64,000 bases of DNA, from NCBI GenBank assembly GCA_000961655.1, contig LADR01000008.1:124001-188000 (forward strand), given 5' to 3'. Shown piece after piece: positions 1-8,595 of the stretch (the stretch's first letter is position 1; the number at the start of each line of letters is the position of its first letter). Under the pieces are notes generated by a model that was not told where the DNA came from, did no database searches, and saw only the letters and a list, made by a program, of their open reading frames with translations. Made by a program: the position numbers and the translations under genes. This DNA is from Desulfatitalea sp. BRH_c12 (GTDB taxonomy: Bacteria; Desulfobacterota; Desulfobacteria; Desulfobacterales; Desulfosarcinaceae).

Positions 1-384
1 GGGCGCAAGGGTTTCCTGGGTCTCGACAGAAAGGGTGTCGAAGTTATCATTGGCTTCCCACAAAAAATCGGGATCGACAACTCCTGACACGTCCCCCGTA
101 AACTCGGCGGGAAGGCGTGGATCATTAAAGGTCGCAAAGGCCTTATAGAGCAGGGCCGATTCGGGATCCAGCCGGCCATCGGCCAGGGCCTGGTCGATCA
201 ATTCGGTGCTAGTCGTTATATTGCCGCTCCCGTCATCCGTGCTGTCAGGGGGTGTTTGGCCGGCGTCACCGCCACCGCCGCCCCCACATGCCGCAAAAAT
301 AAACGTGATTATCATAAGCAGCGCAAGTTGTGAAAAATCGCGGGCAAAAGAGCGTCTGATATGGGCATTATTCATTCTTTTCAT
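1..384 (-). CDS. Predicted lipoprotein, 3' end outside the window
   Basis: An open frame runs from ATG at 384 off the left edge (128 codons seen, no stop). An AGGAG ribosome site lies 8 bases before the ATG. The first 35 residues form a basic, then hydrophobic, signal sequence ending in FIFAAC, a plausible lipobox with the lipidated Cys followed by a Gly-rich linker, so the product should be a lipoprotein. The mature part seen is acidic and contains no motif I recognise. A second in-frame ATG lies at 375, but the Shine-Dalgarno spacing favours 384. Function unknown. Confidence 0.6.
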   Translation of the reverse strand, partial: MKRMNNAHIRRSFARDFSQLALLMIITFIFAACGGGGGGDAGQTPPDSTDDGSGNITTSTELIDQALADGRLDPESALLYKAFATFNDPRLPAEFTGDVSGVVDPDFLWEANDNFDTLSVETQETLAP

Positions 385-424
385 TAGGGCATCTCCTGAA
401 TTCCGGATATAATATCTCTCCAGT

Positions 425-940
425 TTATCGGTCGGTGCTGTAATAAATATCGATGGTGGTTTTGGAGGTCGGCATGAGCTTGCGGGCTCTGAATTCCGGG
501 GCGATGACAATCCGGGGAGTGGTCATGTCTTCCATCGGCTTGAATTCGCCTTCTTTTTTATAAAATGTGGGCGCGCCGTATATTTTTTTGTACTTCCAGC
601 CATTCAAATGCTGCTTATAAAAATCCGTCACTTGTTGGACCGAATCGGATGTTCCCATGTAGATACGTTTGGGCAGATCGACCGAAGTGCCGTTTTCATT
701 ACTGCGGTTGTTCATCTGGGTAAAAAGTATCTTCGCTCCGGGATAGGCGGGAAAGCCAACTTCTTGCAAAGAGGGAATCATACTTTTCTTGGCTGTCATC
801 GCATTCAGATACTCGCCGTGGGATTCTTCGGTCATTTCATCGGGGATGTCCACCAGGGTTGCAAAAGGCTCGGCCATGACAACCGTTGTTGTAAGGAAAA
901 ATAGAAAAATTGCGCCTGCCAAAATGGATGAATGCTTCAT
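425..940 (-). CDS. Secreted protein with YPGA motif
   Basis: 171 residues from ATG 940, chosen because GGAG sits 6 bases upstream; a longer frame reaching 1126 would run through the preceding gene. Residues 1-23 are a signal peptide ending near VMA-EP, so the product is exported. The mature part holds FPAYPGAKILF and, further on, TSDSVQQVTDFYKQHLNGW, a layout also seen in the upstream neighbour (YPGA then DSFEQVKKFYAG). The two start 13 bases apart and are probably co-transcribed paralogues. I do not know a function; the pattern suggests a small periplasmic domain. The call as a gene is firm, the role is open. Confidence 0.7.
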   Translation of the reverse strand: MKHSSILAGAIFLFFLTTTVVMAEPFATLVDIPDEMTEESHGEYLNAMTAKKSMIPSLQEVGFPAYPGAKILFTQMNNRSNENGTSVDLPKRIYMGTSDSVQQVTDFYKQHLNGWKYKKIYGAPTFYKKEGEFKPMEDMTTPRIVIAPEFRARKLMPTSKTTIDIYYSTDR

Positions 941-953
941 TGTCATCTCCTTA

Positions 954-1760
954 TCAATTAGATTGAGAGCTTCGGTGTGAGGGATCCAGGGCGATCTCGA
1001 TTTGCGTCGGATAACCATGTTCCTTGAGTTGCTCAAGGCATGCTTTCCATTTTTCAATACCATCGCTGCCGGTGGCACGGGCATATTCGTTCTGGGCCGC
1101 TTGCCCCACGTTCTGTAATATTTCAAGTGCTTCGCGCTGCCTGCCTTGCATCATCAGATCTTCGGCCTTCTTGGTCATGGCTTCCATGGCGTGACGCGAC
1201 GTTTCCTCGGAAGGTCCTTGCTCACAAAGGGCGACGACCACTTTGTCCATAGACATGAGCCTGCCGGATGCATCCCGCTTATCCGACAGCGGAAAATACC
1301 AACCGGATAGATGTCGATATTGATTCACCAGTTTATGATATGCGTCCATATTGGGATTGTTCTGACGCATCATCAGCATTTTTATACGGCCGAGGATATC
1401 GCCAACCACAGGCAGGGAAGATTCCGGTTCACCCGCAAGCATTTCAGTGCTTTTGACGGTAACATGCACCCCGATCGCGGAGCCCACGGGATCGTACTTG
1501 TGAACATCAGCGGCGCTCATATATTGGAAAAAGACGCTGCGCCCGAGTTCTTTATGATTTTTTTCCGAAGTTGCGGGTCCTTTGTCTCCGGCATAAAACT
1601 TCTTGACCTGCTCAAAGGAATCCTTGGTGAGAAAATGGCCGGGTCTGTCCGAACCAAAAGAGACAGCCCCGGGATAAATCGGCGCAAGAAGATCGCCAGC
1701 GCTTGACGAAGTGACACCCATCAAAGAAAGGATTACGAAAAGAATCATTTTTCGGCGCAT
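954..1760 (-). CDS. Secreted protein with YPGA motif, longer paralogue
   Basis: 268 residues from ATG 1760 (GGAG 6 bases upstream; a TTG at 1772 is also possible). A signal peptide covers about residues 1-22 (basic start, hydrophobic core, SSSAG). The mature N-terminus carries IYPGAVSF and then FLTKDSFEQVKKFYAG, paralleling the downstream gene at 425-940. The C-terminal part (about residues 185-230) looks helical and rich in Met, Glu and Gln. No catalytic motif is recognised. It is probably the first gene of a two-gene operon; function unknown. Confidence 0.7.
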   Translation of the reverse strand: MRRKMILFVILSLMGVTSSSAGDLLAPIYPGAVSFGSDRPGHFLTKDSFEQVKKFYAGDKGPATSEKNHKELGRSVFFQYMSAADVHKYDPVGSAIGVHVTVKSTEMLAGEPESSLPVVGDILGRIKMLMMRQNNPNMDAYHKLVNQYRHLSGWYFPLSDKRDASGRLMSMDKVVVALCEQGPSEETSRHAMEAMTKKAEDLMMQGRQREALEILQNVGQAAQNEYARATGSDGIEKWKACLEQLKEHGYPTQIEIALDPSHRSSQSN

Positions 1761-1772
1761 TTTCAACTCCAA

Positions 1773-2395
1773 TTCGCTGGTGGCATGGCAACGTGAGCTT
1801 TGGGCTATCTACAACGTATACATCTACTGCAAATTCCTTAAATCGGCTATCTACTTTCGGTCAAGCGACATACAGGCATGGGGTCGAACATCATGAAAAA
1901 GTAAAGGAATATCAAAATGGTAGAATTCCACCTTTTACTCTTCACGGTTCGTATATAGAAATGATTTCATATTAAAGGAAGATATGTAATGAATCAACCA
2001 TTTTTCAGGAATCTTTGTGCTGCGGACATTTTCGATGCCTTACACTGCCGGAAAATTGGCATTTCTCGCGGAACGCCATTGCAGCAGCAAAGAATCATTA
2101 TGCCGTTCGATCCGTCTATTTAATCGCTTGGGCGGGATAAGTGTCAGAAACCGATAATGATAGTTTGCAATCATGGTGGTGGGCAATGCCCACCCTACAA
2201 CTTCCGCGCCATGATCGAGGCCAAACTGTCAAATGGCATGCTGTCCGGAGATTGACGCGGCCATTGATTCGGTCTATACGCGCAAATGGATCCTGAAAGG
2301 ATGCATGCTGGCGCCTCTCAGATCTCTCTATGCGGCAACCGGTCCATTGGCGATCCGGTTGAAACGCAACAATGCAATCACGAAAGGAATGATAA
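1773..2395. other. Intergenic region, 623 bases
   Basis: No convincing gene. It holds the divergent upstream regions of the secreted-protein pair (minus) and the SDR gene (plus) and one copy of the dispersed repeat at 2123-2198. An ATG frame of 44 codons at 1989-2123 has a fair ribosome site but no other support. Confidence 0.6.
2123..2198 (+). repeat. Dispersed repeat R1, copy 1
   Basis: About 76 bases beginning ATCGCTTGGGCGGGAT, continuing with GTGTCAGAAACCGAT and ending in the palindromic GGTGGGCAATGCCCACC followed by CTAC. The reverse complement of 47508-47580 matches it nearly base for base in the outer parts, with a variable centre. The terminal palindrome can form a hairpin. A small non-autonomous or REP-like element is the likely nature (inference). 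Confidence 0.75.
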
Positions 2396-3187
2396 ATGGA
2401 TTTTTCTCAGTTTTCGCTTGAAGGTAAGGTCGCTGTCGTCACCGGTGGCAGTCGCGGCATCGGTCGATCCGCCGCTTTGGCGATGGCCGATGCCGGCGCC
2501 CATGTGGTGGTGAGTAGCCGCAAAATCGCTGATCTCGAACCTGTCGCCGCGGAGATATCGGCCAAAGGCGTAAGAGGGAGGGCCATTGCGGCCCATGTCG
2601 CCAAAATGGAGGATTCCAGGGCGCTGATCGATCAGGTGATGAAGGAGTTCGGACGCCTCGATATTCTCGTCAATAATGCCGGAACCAATCCCTATTTCGG
2701 AACGATGCTGGACCAGGATGAAAAAACGTATGACATTACGATGAATGTCAACTTGAAAAGTATTTTCTTTCTGAGCCAGATGGCAGCGAAAATAATGAAG
2801 ACGCAAAGCGGCGGATCGATAATAAATACTTCCTCCATCGGCGGCATACGGGCAGGTGAGTTGGGCGTTTACTGCGTTAGCAAGGCCGCAGTGATTATGT
2901 TGACCCAGGTGATGGCCAAGGAGTGGGGGCAGTACAATATCCGGGTCAACGCAATTGCCCCCGGAATCATCAAAACCCGTCTCAGTGAAGCTTTGTGGAA
3001 AGATCCGAATGTCAATGCCAGGGCAGTTTCGCAAATACCCATGCTCCGTCTCGGGGAGCCGGAAGAGTTGTCGGGCATTGTCGTTTTTCTGGCCTCCCAG
3101 GCGGGAAGCTACGTCACCGGCGAAACCATTGTGGTCGACGGCGGCCGGGTTCACGGTGAACCCGCCTGGCTGAACAAAAACAAATGA
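2396..3187 (+). CDS. SDR family oxidoreductase
   Basis: 263 residues, a classical short-chain dehydrogenase using NAD(P). The cofactor motif TGGSRGIG is at 16-23, NNAG at 93-96, the catalytic Ser at 146-147, and Tyr159/Lys163 in YCVSK. The C-terminal VTGETIVVDGG is typical. The start has AAGGA 7 bases upstream. The NPYFG segment after NNAG is shared with the SDR at 46497-47255, so the two are close paralogues of a DHRS4-like group. Substrate unknown. A VOC-family gene follows 37 bases later on the same strand, suggesting joint expression. Confidence 0.9.
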   Translation: MDFSQFSLEGKVAVVTGGSRGIGRSAALAMADAGAHVVVSSRKIADLEPVAAEISAKGVRGRAIAAHVAKMEDSRALIDQVMKEFGRLDILVNNAGTNPYFGTMLDQDEKTYDITMNVNLKSIFFLSQMAAKIMKTQSGGSIINTSSIGGIRAGELGVYCVSKAAVIMLTQVMAKEWGQYNIRVNAIAPGIIKTRLSEALWKDPNVNARAVSQIPMLRLGEPEELSGIVVFLASQAGSYVTGETIVVDGGRVHGEPAWLNKNK

Positions 3188-3224
3188 AAAGGAAAACATT
3201 AACGAGATTCATTGGAGAACGCGC

Positions 3225-3635
3225 ATGAAGATTACATCAATTGATCATATCAGTTATGCCGTGACGGACATCGAAAAGGTGGTCGAGGCCTGGTCGCGCC
3301 TATACGGCCTTGGTCCCTGGAGATATATGGAAAACGGCGGCAAGGATGTCAAAGGTCGTCCCTGGAAGATTCGCATGGCGTTCGCCTATGTGGGGCCCAT
3401 GGAGATTGAACTTGTTCAATGCACGGAAGGTAAAATATTCCAGTCCAAGTTTATCGACAAGTGGGGAGAAGGCCTTCATCATATTGGTTTTTTCGTGGAT
3501 GATGTCGATGCAAAAGTCGCCGAACTCGTGAAAGAGGGGGCCAATCTTATCATCCATGATCCCGGCCGTTTTGCTTATGTGGATGGCGCAGGTCCAGGCG
3601 GCGGTATTTTCGAACTGATGAGCAAAAGGGACTGA
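3225..3635 (+). CDS. VOC family protein, methylmalonyl-CoA epimerase-like
   Basis: 136 residues with two beta-alpha-beta-beta-beta modules of the vicinal oxygen chelate fold. Candidate metal ligands are His8 (in DHISYAV), Glu60 or Glu62, His86 (in HHIGFFVDD) and Glu130 (in GGGIFELM), the spacing seen in methylmalonyl-CoA epimerases and glyoxalases. GGAG lies 7 bases before the ATG. It follows an SDR gene by 37 bases and precedes a small membrane-protein gene. The exact reaction cannot be told from sequence; an epimerase or lyase of a CoA-linked or aromatic substrate is possible. Confidence 0.8.
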   Translation: MKITSIDHISYAVTDIEKVVEAWSRLYGLGPWRYMENGGKDVKGRPWKIRMAFAYVGPMEIELVQCTEGKIFQSKFIDKWGEGLHHIGFFVDDVDAKVAELVKEGANLIIHDPGRFAYVDGAGPGGGIFELMSKRD

Positions 3636-3672
3636 GCCGGATTGAACATCGTCTCGTCGAAAGGAATGATGA

Positions 3673-4005
3673 ATGATTGTCGGCGCTGAGATAGGTTTAT
3701 TGCTTTACGGTATTTTCGTTTTGATTAAAGGACAATACAGCGTGGGGAAAGGTCGAAATGTCACCGGCCGAAAAGCCCGGTTACTTGGGGGGATTTGCCT
3801 GTTGCCGATGCCGCTGTCCCTTGTAGCGGGAGTAGGGATCGGTTTTGTAAACGAGGTTCTAAACGCGTCGTTAGCCGCCAGTCAGATCAAATCGCTGACC
3901 ACCGGCATCGAGGTCGCTATTTTGATAGGTGTGGTCATTGTTCTGACATTTTTCGCAAAATCGTTTTTCAAGCAGCAGCAGGATGCCATCGCAAAAACCT
4001 TGTAA
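3673..4005 (+). CDS. Small membrane protein, about three helices
   Basis: 110 residues with hydrophobic segments near residues 2-20, 38-58 and 79-98 separated by basic loops (KGRNVTGRKAR), and a Lys/Gln-rich C-terminus. AAGGA lies 7 bases before the ATG. It follows the VOC gene by 37 bases on the same strand. No family recognised. The even hydrophobic pattern and ribosome site argue that it is real. Confidence 0.55.
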   Translation: MIVGAEIGLLLYGIFVLIKGQYSVGKGRNVTGRKARLLGGICLLPMPLSLVAGVGIGFVNEVLNASLAASQIKSLTTGIEVAILIGVVIVLTFFAKSFFKQQQDAIAKTL

Positions 4006-4095
4006 ATCTCCGTCGCTATATCCTTGGCGTCTGCGTAAACTGACTTCATTGCACCGACGGGCGCGGCCAAGGCATTGTCTGGATGCGTGCTTCTT

Positions 4096-4118
4096 GCGGG
4101 CGACCGTCGGTCGCCCGC
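4096..4118. terminator. Strong hairpin between convergent genes
   Basis: A perfect 10-bp stem (GCGGGCGACC with GGTCGCCCGC) and a 3-base loop lie between the ends of the genes at 3673-4005 (+) and 4132-4386 (-). There is no T-run directly after it on either strand, so intrinsic termination is uncertain; it could be a REP-like palindrome. Confidence 0.5.
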
Positions 4119-4131
4119 GCAGGTCAGGGCC

Positions 4132-4386
4132 TCATTTTTCTCCAAGAATGTGTGTTTTATACTGTCTGTACAGATACACGATCACGGCAACGGTGAACCC
4201 TGTGGATGTCAAGGTGGCAATCAAAATAATCAGGGACTTATGTTCGACACCAATGAGCTGGATGACAAGGGTCCCGAAGACATACCTGAAGATCAGGTAA
4301 AACAACCGCATGAATGCGAAGAATAAAAGCGGTGATATGCACCAGAAGAGTATTTTAGCTGTTTTTGCTTCTTTTTTTGTCCGCAT
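4132..4386 (-). CDS. Small membrane protein, two helices
   Basis: 84 residues: a basic start (MRTKKEAKTAK), hydrophobic helices near 12-36 and 50-70, and a basic C-terminal tail. This is the layout of a small inner-membrane protein with both ends in the cytoplasm. No clear Shine-Dalgarno is seen. It converges on the small membrane gene at 3673-4005. Family unknown. Confidence 0.45.
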   Translation of the reverse strand: MRTKKEAKTAKILFWCISPLLFFAFMRLFYLIFRYVFGTLVIQLIGVEHKSLIILIATLTSTGFTVAVIVYLYRQYKTHILGEK

Positions 4387-4506
4387 TTTTCGTGTCGATT
4401 CACATCCTGTGACGCACCGACAGGAATGAAATTCTATTGCGCAATCGAGTCAAGCCGTTCGAATGCGTGTCGTTGCGGCATGCGCTAGTGTGCTTCAACG
4501 ACCTCG

Positions 4507-5328
4507 CTACAAAAAGAAATCCGGCAACAGCTGGGCACCGGGATCAACGGCATAGGATTCCAAATCGCTCACGCCGGCTTGGGTCAGCACCTCATCATCG
4601 ATGAAAAAGTTGCCGGTGACGGTGCGGCTGTCGCTGGTAAGAATGATGTGGGCGGCGTCGGCTATGATGTCAGGCTTGCGGCTGCCGCGAATGACGTCTT
4701 CACCGCCCAGCAGATTCCGGACCGCGGCCGTGGCGATCGGTGTGCGCGGCCACAGGGCGTTTACAGCGATGCCGTCCGGGCGCAGCTCTGTGCTCATGCC
4801 GAGCACGCACATGCTCATGCCGTACTTGGCTATGGTGTAGGCCACGTGCGGGGCGAACCAGTTCGCGTCCATGTTGAGCGGTGGCGACAGGTTCAGGATA
4901 TGCGGATTGGCAGCTTTTTTAAGGTGCGGGATACAGGCCTGCGAGCAGGCAAATGTGCCGCGTGTATTGATTTGATGCATCAGGTCGAAGCGTTTCAGAG
5001 GCGTGTCAAGCGTTCGCGCCAGGAATATGGCGCTGGCGTTGTTCACCAGGATGTCGATGCCGCCGAAGGCAGCTACCGTTCGCGCGACAGCGTCTTGAAT
5101 CTGATCTTCGAAGCGGATGTCGACCACCAGCGGCAAGGCCTTGCCCCCGGCTGCTTCAATCTCCTGCGCGGCTGAATAAATGGTGCCGGACAACTTGGGA
5201 TGGGGCTCGGTCGTCTTGGCGGCGATCGTGACATTGGCACCGTCGCGTGCTGCCCGCAGACCGATCGCGAGCCCGATGCCACGGCTGGCGCCGGTGATGA
5301 AGATCGTTTTTCCATGCAAGGTTCCCAT
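4507..5328 (-). CDS. SDR family oxidoreductase, HSDL2-like
   Basis: 273 residues. TGASRGIG is at 12-19, NNASAI at 96-101, the catalytic Ser at 148 and Tyr164/Lys168 in YTIAK. The segments KTTEPHPKLSGTIYSAA and VTGNFFIDDEVL are hallmarks of the HSDL2-like branch of short-chain dehydrogenases, linked to fatty-acid or sterol-type substrates; the SCP2 domain of the animal protein is absent. GGGGAAAAC precedes the ATG. No operon partner is evident on this strand. Confidence 0.88.
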   Translation of the reverse strand: MGTLHGKTIFITGASRGIGLAIGLRAARDGANVTIAAKTTEPHPKLSGTIYSAAQEIEAAGGKALPLVVDIRFEDQIQDAVARTVAAFGGIDILVNNASAIFLARTLDTPLKRFDLMHQINTRGTFACSQACIPHLKKAANPHILNLSPPLNMDANWFAPHVAYTIAKYGMSMCVLGMSTELRPDGIAVNALWPRTPIATAAVRNLLGGEDVIRGSRKPDIIADAAHIILTSDSRTVTGNFFIDDEVLTQAGVSDLESYAVDPGAQLLPDFFL

Positions 5329-5461
5329 GTTTTCCCCTTTTCTTATCCTTGTGCGGGTGTATATTAGCGTTGCAGTCCGAAATTATTACAAGCTTAACGA
5401 AATCTTATCATAAATCGCAAAATGCTGAGAACAAGTACCTGACGGATCGGAAGGAGGGAGT

Positions 5462-5860
5462 ATGGCCATCCGTATTGTGCGTCTTGGATCTCCCCGAAAA
5501 GAAGGGGAGGGGCTTCGGCTCGGAACTGTCCGCCGCCCACCGCGGGGTGTGCCCAAATCGGAATTTGCCACCCGAGACTTCTATGATGTGTGGCTCCCCA
5601 ATTTGTCCCCCAGCCCGGCACTGATGAAAGAAGGCCGGGCGGCCCGGGATGAAAAGCAGTGGTCGGCCTTTTTGAAAAAGTTCAGGGCTGAAATAACCGG
5701 ATCGGAATCCGACAAAATCCTGGATGTTCTGGCAGCGCTCTCCCATCAGACCCATCTGTCCCTGGGGTGCTACTGCGAAGAAGAATCGCACTGCCATCGT
5801 TCCGTGTTGAGGGAACTGCTGATAGCGCGTGGGGCCGCTATGGCCCATGATGATGGTTGA
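5462..5860 (+). CDS. DUF488 family protein
   Basis: 132 residues. The C-terminal LSLGCYCEEESHCHR followed by SVLRELL is the typical DUF488 signature with clustered Cys and His. The start is supported by AAGGAGG 4 bases before the ATG. DUF488 proteins are small soluble proteins of unproven function. The gene is convergent with the antiporter gene ending at 5888. Confidence 0.8.
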   Translation: MAIRIVRLGSPRKEGEGLRLGTVRRPPRGVPKSEFATRDFYDVWLPNLSPSPALMKEGRAARDEKQWSAFLKKFRAEITGSESDKILDVLAALSHQTHLSLGCYCEEESHCHRSVLRELLIARGAAMAHDDG

Positions 5861-5887
5861 TGCCCGGCTGCCATCCTCGTGAGGCGC

Positions 5888-7585
5888 TTATTCCGGAAGG
5901 GCGACATTTTCCGGGCAATAGGTGAGCGTCACGAAATGCGGCTCTGTGCAGGCGGTGACCCGAAAGGGGCCGATCCAAACGGGTTGGCCTTTGGCTGCCG
6001 CCAGTAGCGACCCTATAGGCTCTTTCGAATGGGGCGGGTAGGGTATTGCGAAAAAACGGTGGAGCTGTCCGACCGTGCTTTGCGTGTGGAAAGTGAGCGT
6101 GAAGCCCGGGGGCAGCGTCGGCGCATCCGCGCACGGATCAAAAAGACAGTCCATCAATGGCTTGAGCCGCGTGCGCATTGCCACGAAGACGTGGTCGCCG
6201 GGCAGAAGGGTCGTTGCACCGCGCGGCATGATGATCTTTGCGTCCCGCGTGACGAGTGTCACCACAACCTCATCCGGCAGCGCGAGTTGGTTGAGTGCTT
6301 GCCCCGCTACACGCGCCGATGGTGCGACCGTGTACTCCACGATGTCGCCATCCACGTGGCGCAGCGCATTGATCTCCAGTGAAAGCGGCTGCATGGGGCC
6401 GACCGGCTGCCCCAGCCCCAGCCAGCGCGCCACGGGGGGCAGTGACCAGCCCTGTGTGATGGCCGAAACGAGCACCACGAAGAACACCAGGTTGAAGAGC
6501 AGCGCACTGCCCTCCACCTCCGCCATGAGCGGGAATGTGGCCAGCGTGATCGGAACGGCCCCCTTCAGCCCGACCCAGGAGAGAAACAGCATTTCCTTCG
6601 GGCGGAACTGGAATGGAAACGCCGTGACAGCCACTGCGAGAGGTCGGGCGACAAAAATCAGTGCCAGTGCGATAAGCATGCCGTCGGCGGCGACGGCGAG
6701 CAGGCGGCTGGGGAAACTCAACAGGCCCAGCATGATGAATAGCATGATCTGGCTCAGCCACGCTGCGGCGTCATGAAAGAGCAAAATTCCGCTGCGGAAA
6801 ACGACCAGCTTGTTGCCGAGCACTATGCCGGCGAGGTATACAGCCAGGAATCCGCTGCCCCCGAGCACGGCGGCCAGTCCGAAGGCAAGCAGTCCGAAGG
6901 CCAATGCCAGAATCGGATACAGGCCGGGATAATCGAGGTTGATCCGGTTCACTGCCCATGCGGCCGCATACCCGATACCGATTCCCGCGAGTGCGCCGAG
7001 ACCGAACTGCAGACCGAACAGGAGGGCCAGGGACTCAGCTGAGGTGCTCTCGCCCGTGATGAACCCGATGAGACCAATGGTGAGAAAAATCGCCATTGGA
7101 TCGTTGGATCCGCTTTCGACCGTGAGCGTCGCCGTCAGTCGCTCGGGCAGCTTCAGCCCGCTGGCGCGCAATACGGAAAAAACCGCCGCCGCATCGGTCG
7201 AACCGACGATGCCGCCCAGCAGCATGCCTTGTAGTATGGGGATATTCAATATCCACGCGGCAGCCAGGCCGGTCAGAGCCGAGGTCAAAAGGACCCCGAC
7301 TGTCGAGAGCGCCAGCGCAGGCCGCCATGCCGAGCGCACCGATTGCAGCGACGTGCGCAGGCCGCCGTCGAAGAGGATTACCGCCAGGGCGATGCTGCCG
7401 ATGCTGTTGGCGAAACCGTAATTTTCAAAAGCGATGCCGCCCAGTCCCTCCGAACCAGCCAACATACCCACACCCAGAAAGAGTACGAGCACAGGCATTC
7501 CGATTCGGGCGGAAAATTTGCTCGACACGATACCGATCAAGAGCAGCACGCCGGCAAAAAATACCACCGTATTGAGGGTCACCAT
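5888..7585 (-). CDS. nhaP2: Potassium/proton antiporter, CvrA/NhaP2 type
   Basis: 565 residues, close to the length of E. coli NhaP2 (CvrA). About residues 1-385 form some 12-13 membrane helices of the CPA1 family, with VGSTDAAAVFSVL and ESGSNDPMA matching the ion-binding helices. The cytoplasmic C-terminus (about 395-480) is a TrkA-C-like domain, followed by a smaller domain to the end. Family members export K+ or Na+ in exchange for protons in cell-volume and salt regulation, which fits with the osmolyte importer genes about 2 kb away. The start has no clear Shine-Dalgarno. Confidence 0.9.
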   Translation of the reverse strand: MVTLNTVVFFAGVLLLIGIVSSKFSARIGMPVLVLFLGVGMLAGSEGLGGIAFENYGFANSIGSIALAVILFDGGLRTSLQSVRSAWRPALALSTVGVLLTSALTGLAAAWILNIPILQGMLLGGIVGSTDAAAVFSVLRASGLKLPERLTATLTVESGSNDPMAIFLTIGLIGFITGESTSAESLALLFGLQFGLGALAGIGIGYAAAWAVNRINLDYPGLYPILALAFGLLAFGLAAVLGGSGFLAVYLAGIVLGNKLVVFRSGILLFHDAAAWLSQIMLFIMLGLLSFPSRLLAVAADGMLIALALIFVARPLAVAVTAFPFQFRPKEMLFLSWVGLKGAVPITLATFPLMAEVEGSALLFNLVFFVVLVSAITQGWSLPPVARWLGLGQPVGPMQPLSLEINALRHVDGDIVEYTVAPSARVAGQALNQLALPDEVVVTLVTRDAKIIMPRGATTLLPGDHVFVAMRTRLKPLMDCLFDPCADAPTLPPGFTLTFHTQSTVGQLHRFFAIPYPPHSKEPIGSLLAAAKGQPVWIGPFRVTACTEPHFVTLTYCPENVALPE

Positions 7586-7693
7586 AAGTCTCGTTTCAAT
7601 AATGAGAGATTATGCCCGACGCAGCGCAGGCAAGCGCTTCATGGCCACCCGCCGGGTTGTCCTTAAAAGGGTAAAAGAGATCGCGTTACTGAT

Positions 7694-8245
7694 TCAGATA
7701 GAAGAAGGGTTTTGCTTTTCCATTTCCTTGACCAGCAGGTTGTATTTCTCGTGGACCATCTTGCGGTCGAATTCCCAATACGCCGAAAGCATGGCCTGGT
7801 CTTCTTCATCCGTAAAGTAGGTTCTGGATGACGGGAAAAAGATTCTGTCTTCTTTTACAATGTGCCCGGGGTAGAAGGCCACGAGCTTCCGTAGATTGGC
7901 CATGATGTCGGACAATGCGGCTGCATCCCCACTGCGGTATCGGATGTTGGCATCGACGAGAGCCTGGGTGGTGCGGCGCCCCAGGGCGTGCTCTTCAATC
8001 AGCTCGTTCATGATTTTTTCGTCTTCGGCAGAGAGGCTTCGCTTGCGCAGTTCCTGAAAAAGCAAGTCCTCTTCTTTCCCGTGGTGTGTCCGATCGGCAT
8101 AAAAGCGCATGAAATCGACTACCGTGTCGATGAACACGGGGTCGACTTTGCCTGCCGCATCGATCTGCTTCAGGGCCTTGTCGAAAAGTGCGATCATCCG
8201 CGCGATCAGGCGATGCTCGATCATGAGTGGTCCGCGTGATTGCAT
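7694..8245 (-). CDS. Hemerythrin domain protein
   Basis: 183 residues forming a four-helix hemerythrin-like bundle. Candidate di-iron ligands are His11, His54/His55 with Glu58/59 (HHGKEED), His86 (EEHALGRR), and His128 with Glu132 (YPGHIVKED). Such proteins bind O2 or handle iron and nitrosative damage in anaerobes and microaerobes. It stands alone on the minus strand upstream of the antiporter gene. The precise role (O2 sensing, storage or repair) is not visible. Confidence 0.85.
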   Translation of the reverse strand: MQSRGPLMIEHRLIARMIALFDKALKQIDAAGKVDPVFIDTVVDFMRFYADRTHHGKEEDLLFQELRKRSLSAEDEKIMNELIEEHALGRRTTQALVDANIRYRSGDAAALSDIMANLRKLVAFYPGHIVKEDRIFFPSSRTYFTDEEDQAMLSAYWEFDRKMVHEKYNLLVKEMEKQNPSSI

Positions 8246-8332
8246 ATATGGCTCCTTTGTTGGATTTGAATGATTACTGCTTCAACTGTCGGGTTCCAAA
8301 CACCCTACGCACACTTTAAGACTCACTAAAGT

Positions 8333-8402
8333 CTCATGGCTGACAGTGGCGCGGACCACCCGCCCGGATCACCTCGCTGCGTGCCATTCCCGAAAGTTGA
8401 GT
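8333..8402 (+). repeat. Dispersed repeat R2, copy 1
   Basis: About 70 bases starting CTCATGGCTGAC, with GCGGACCACC, CCCGGATCACCTCG and CGAAAGTTGAGT. The same string recurs at 47691-47752 and, inverted, at 41656-41715 and 47383-47430. It contains no gene and lies between the hemerythrin gene and a decayed outer-membrane protein gene. Confidence 0.75.
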
Positions 8403-8521
8403 ACCACTACTATAATGCACAAGCCCGAGATGCCAACTATACGCTATGTGTTTCCAACGTCCAAATATCCTATCGAGATGACCATTCCGATGCGCGCGGC
8501 GCAGGCTCGCTACGGCGCAAT

Positions 8522-8568
8522 GGAAAAAAAAGGGGGCGGCACACAAGTGCGCCGCCCCCTTGATTTTT
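8522..8568 (-). terminator. Rho-independent terminator, possibly bidirectional
   Basis: A 9-bp G+C stem (GGGGGCGGC with GCCGCCCCC) has eight A on its left and TTGATTTTTT on its right. Read on the minus strand it lies 28 bases past the decayed outer-membrane gene at 8596-8917, and the A-run becomes a U-tract. Confidence 0.85.
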
Positions 8569-8595
8569 TCCTGCGACTAAAAGTATTCAGGCCAA

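Noticed and set aside
1989-2123. Small ORF of 44 codons with GGAAG before the ATG
   Set aside because: No codon pattern, motif or neighbour supports it; it lies in a spacer and its stop falls at the edge of a dispersed repeat.
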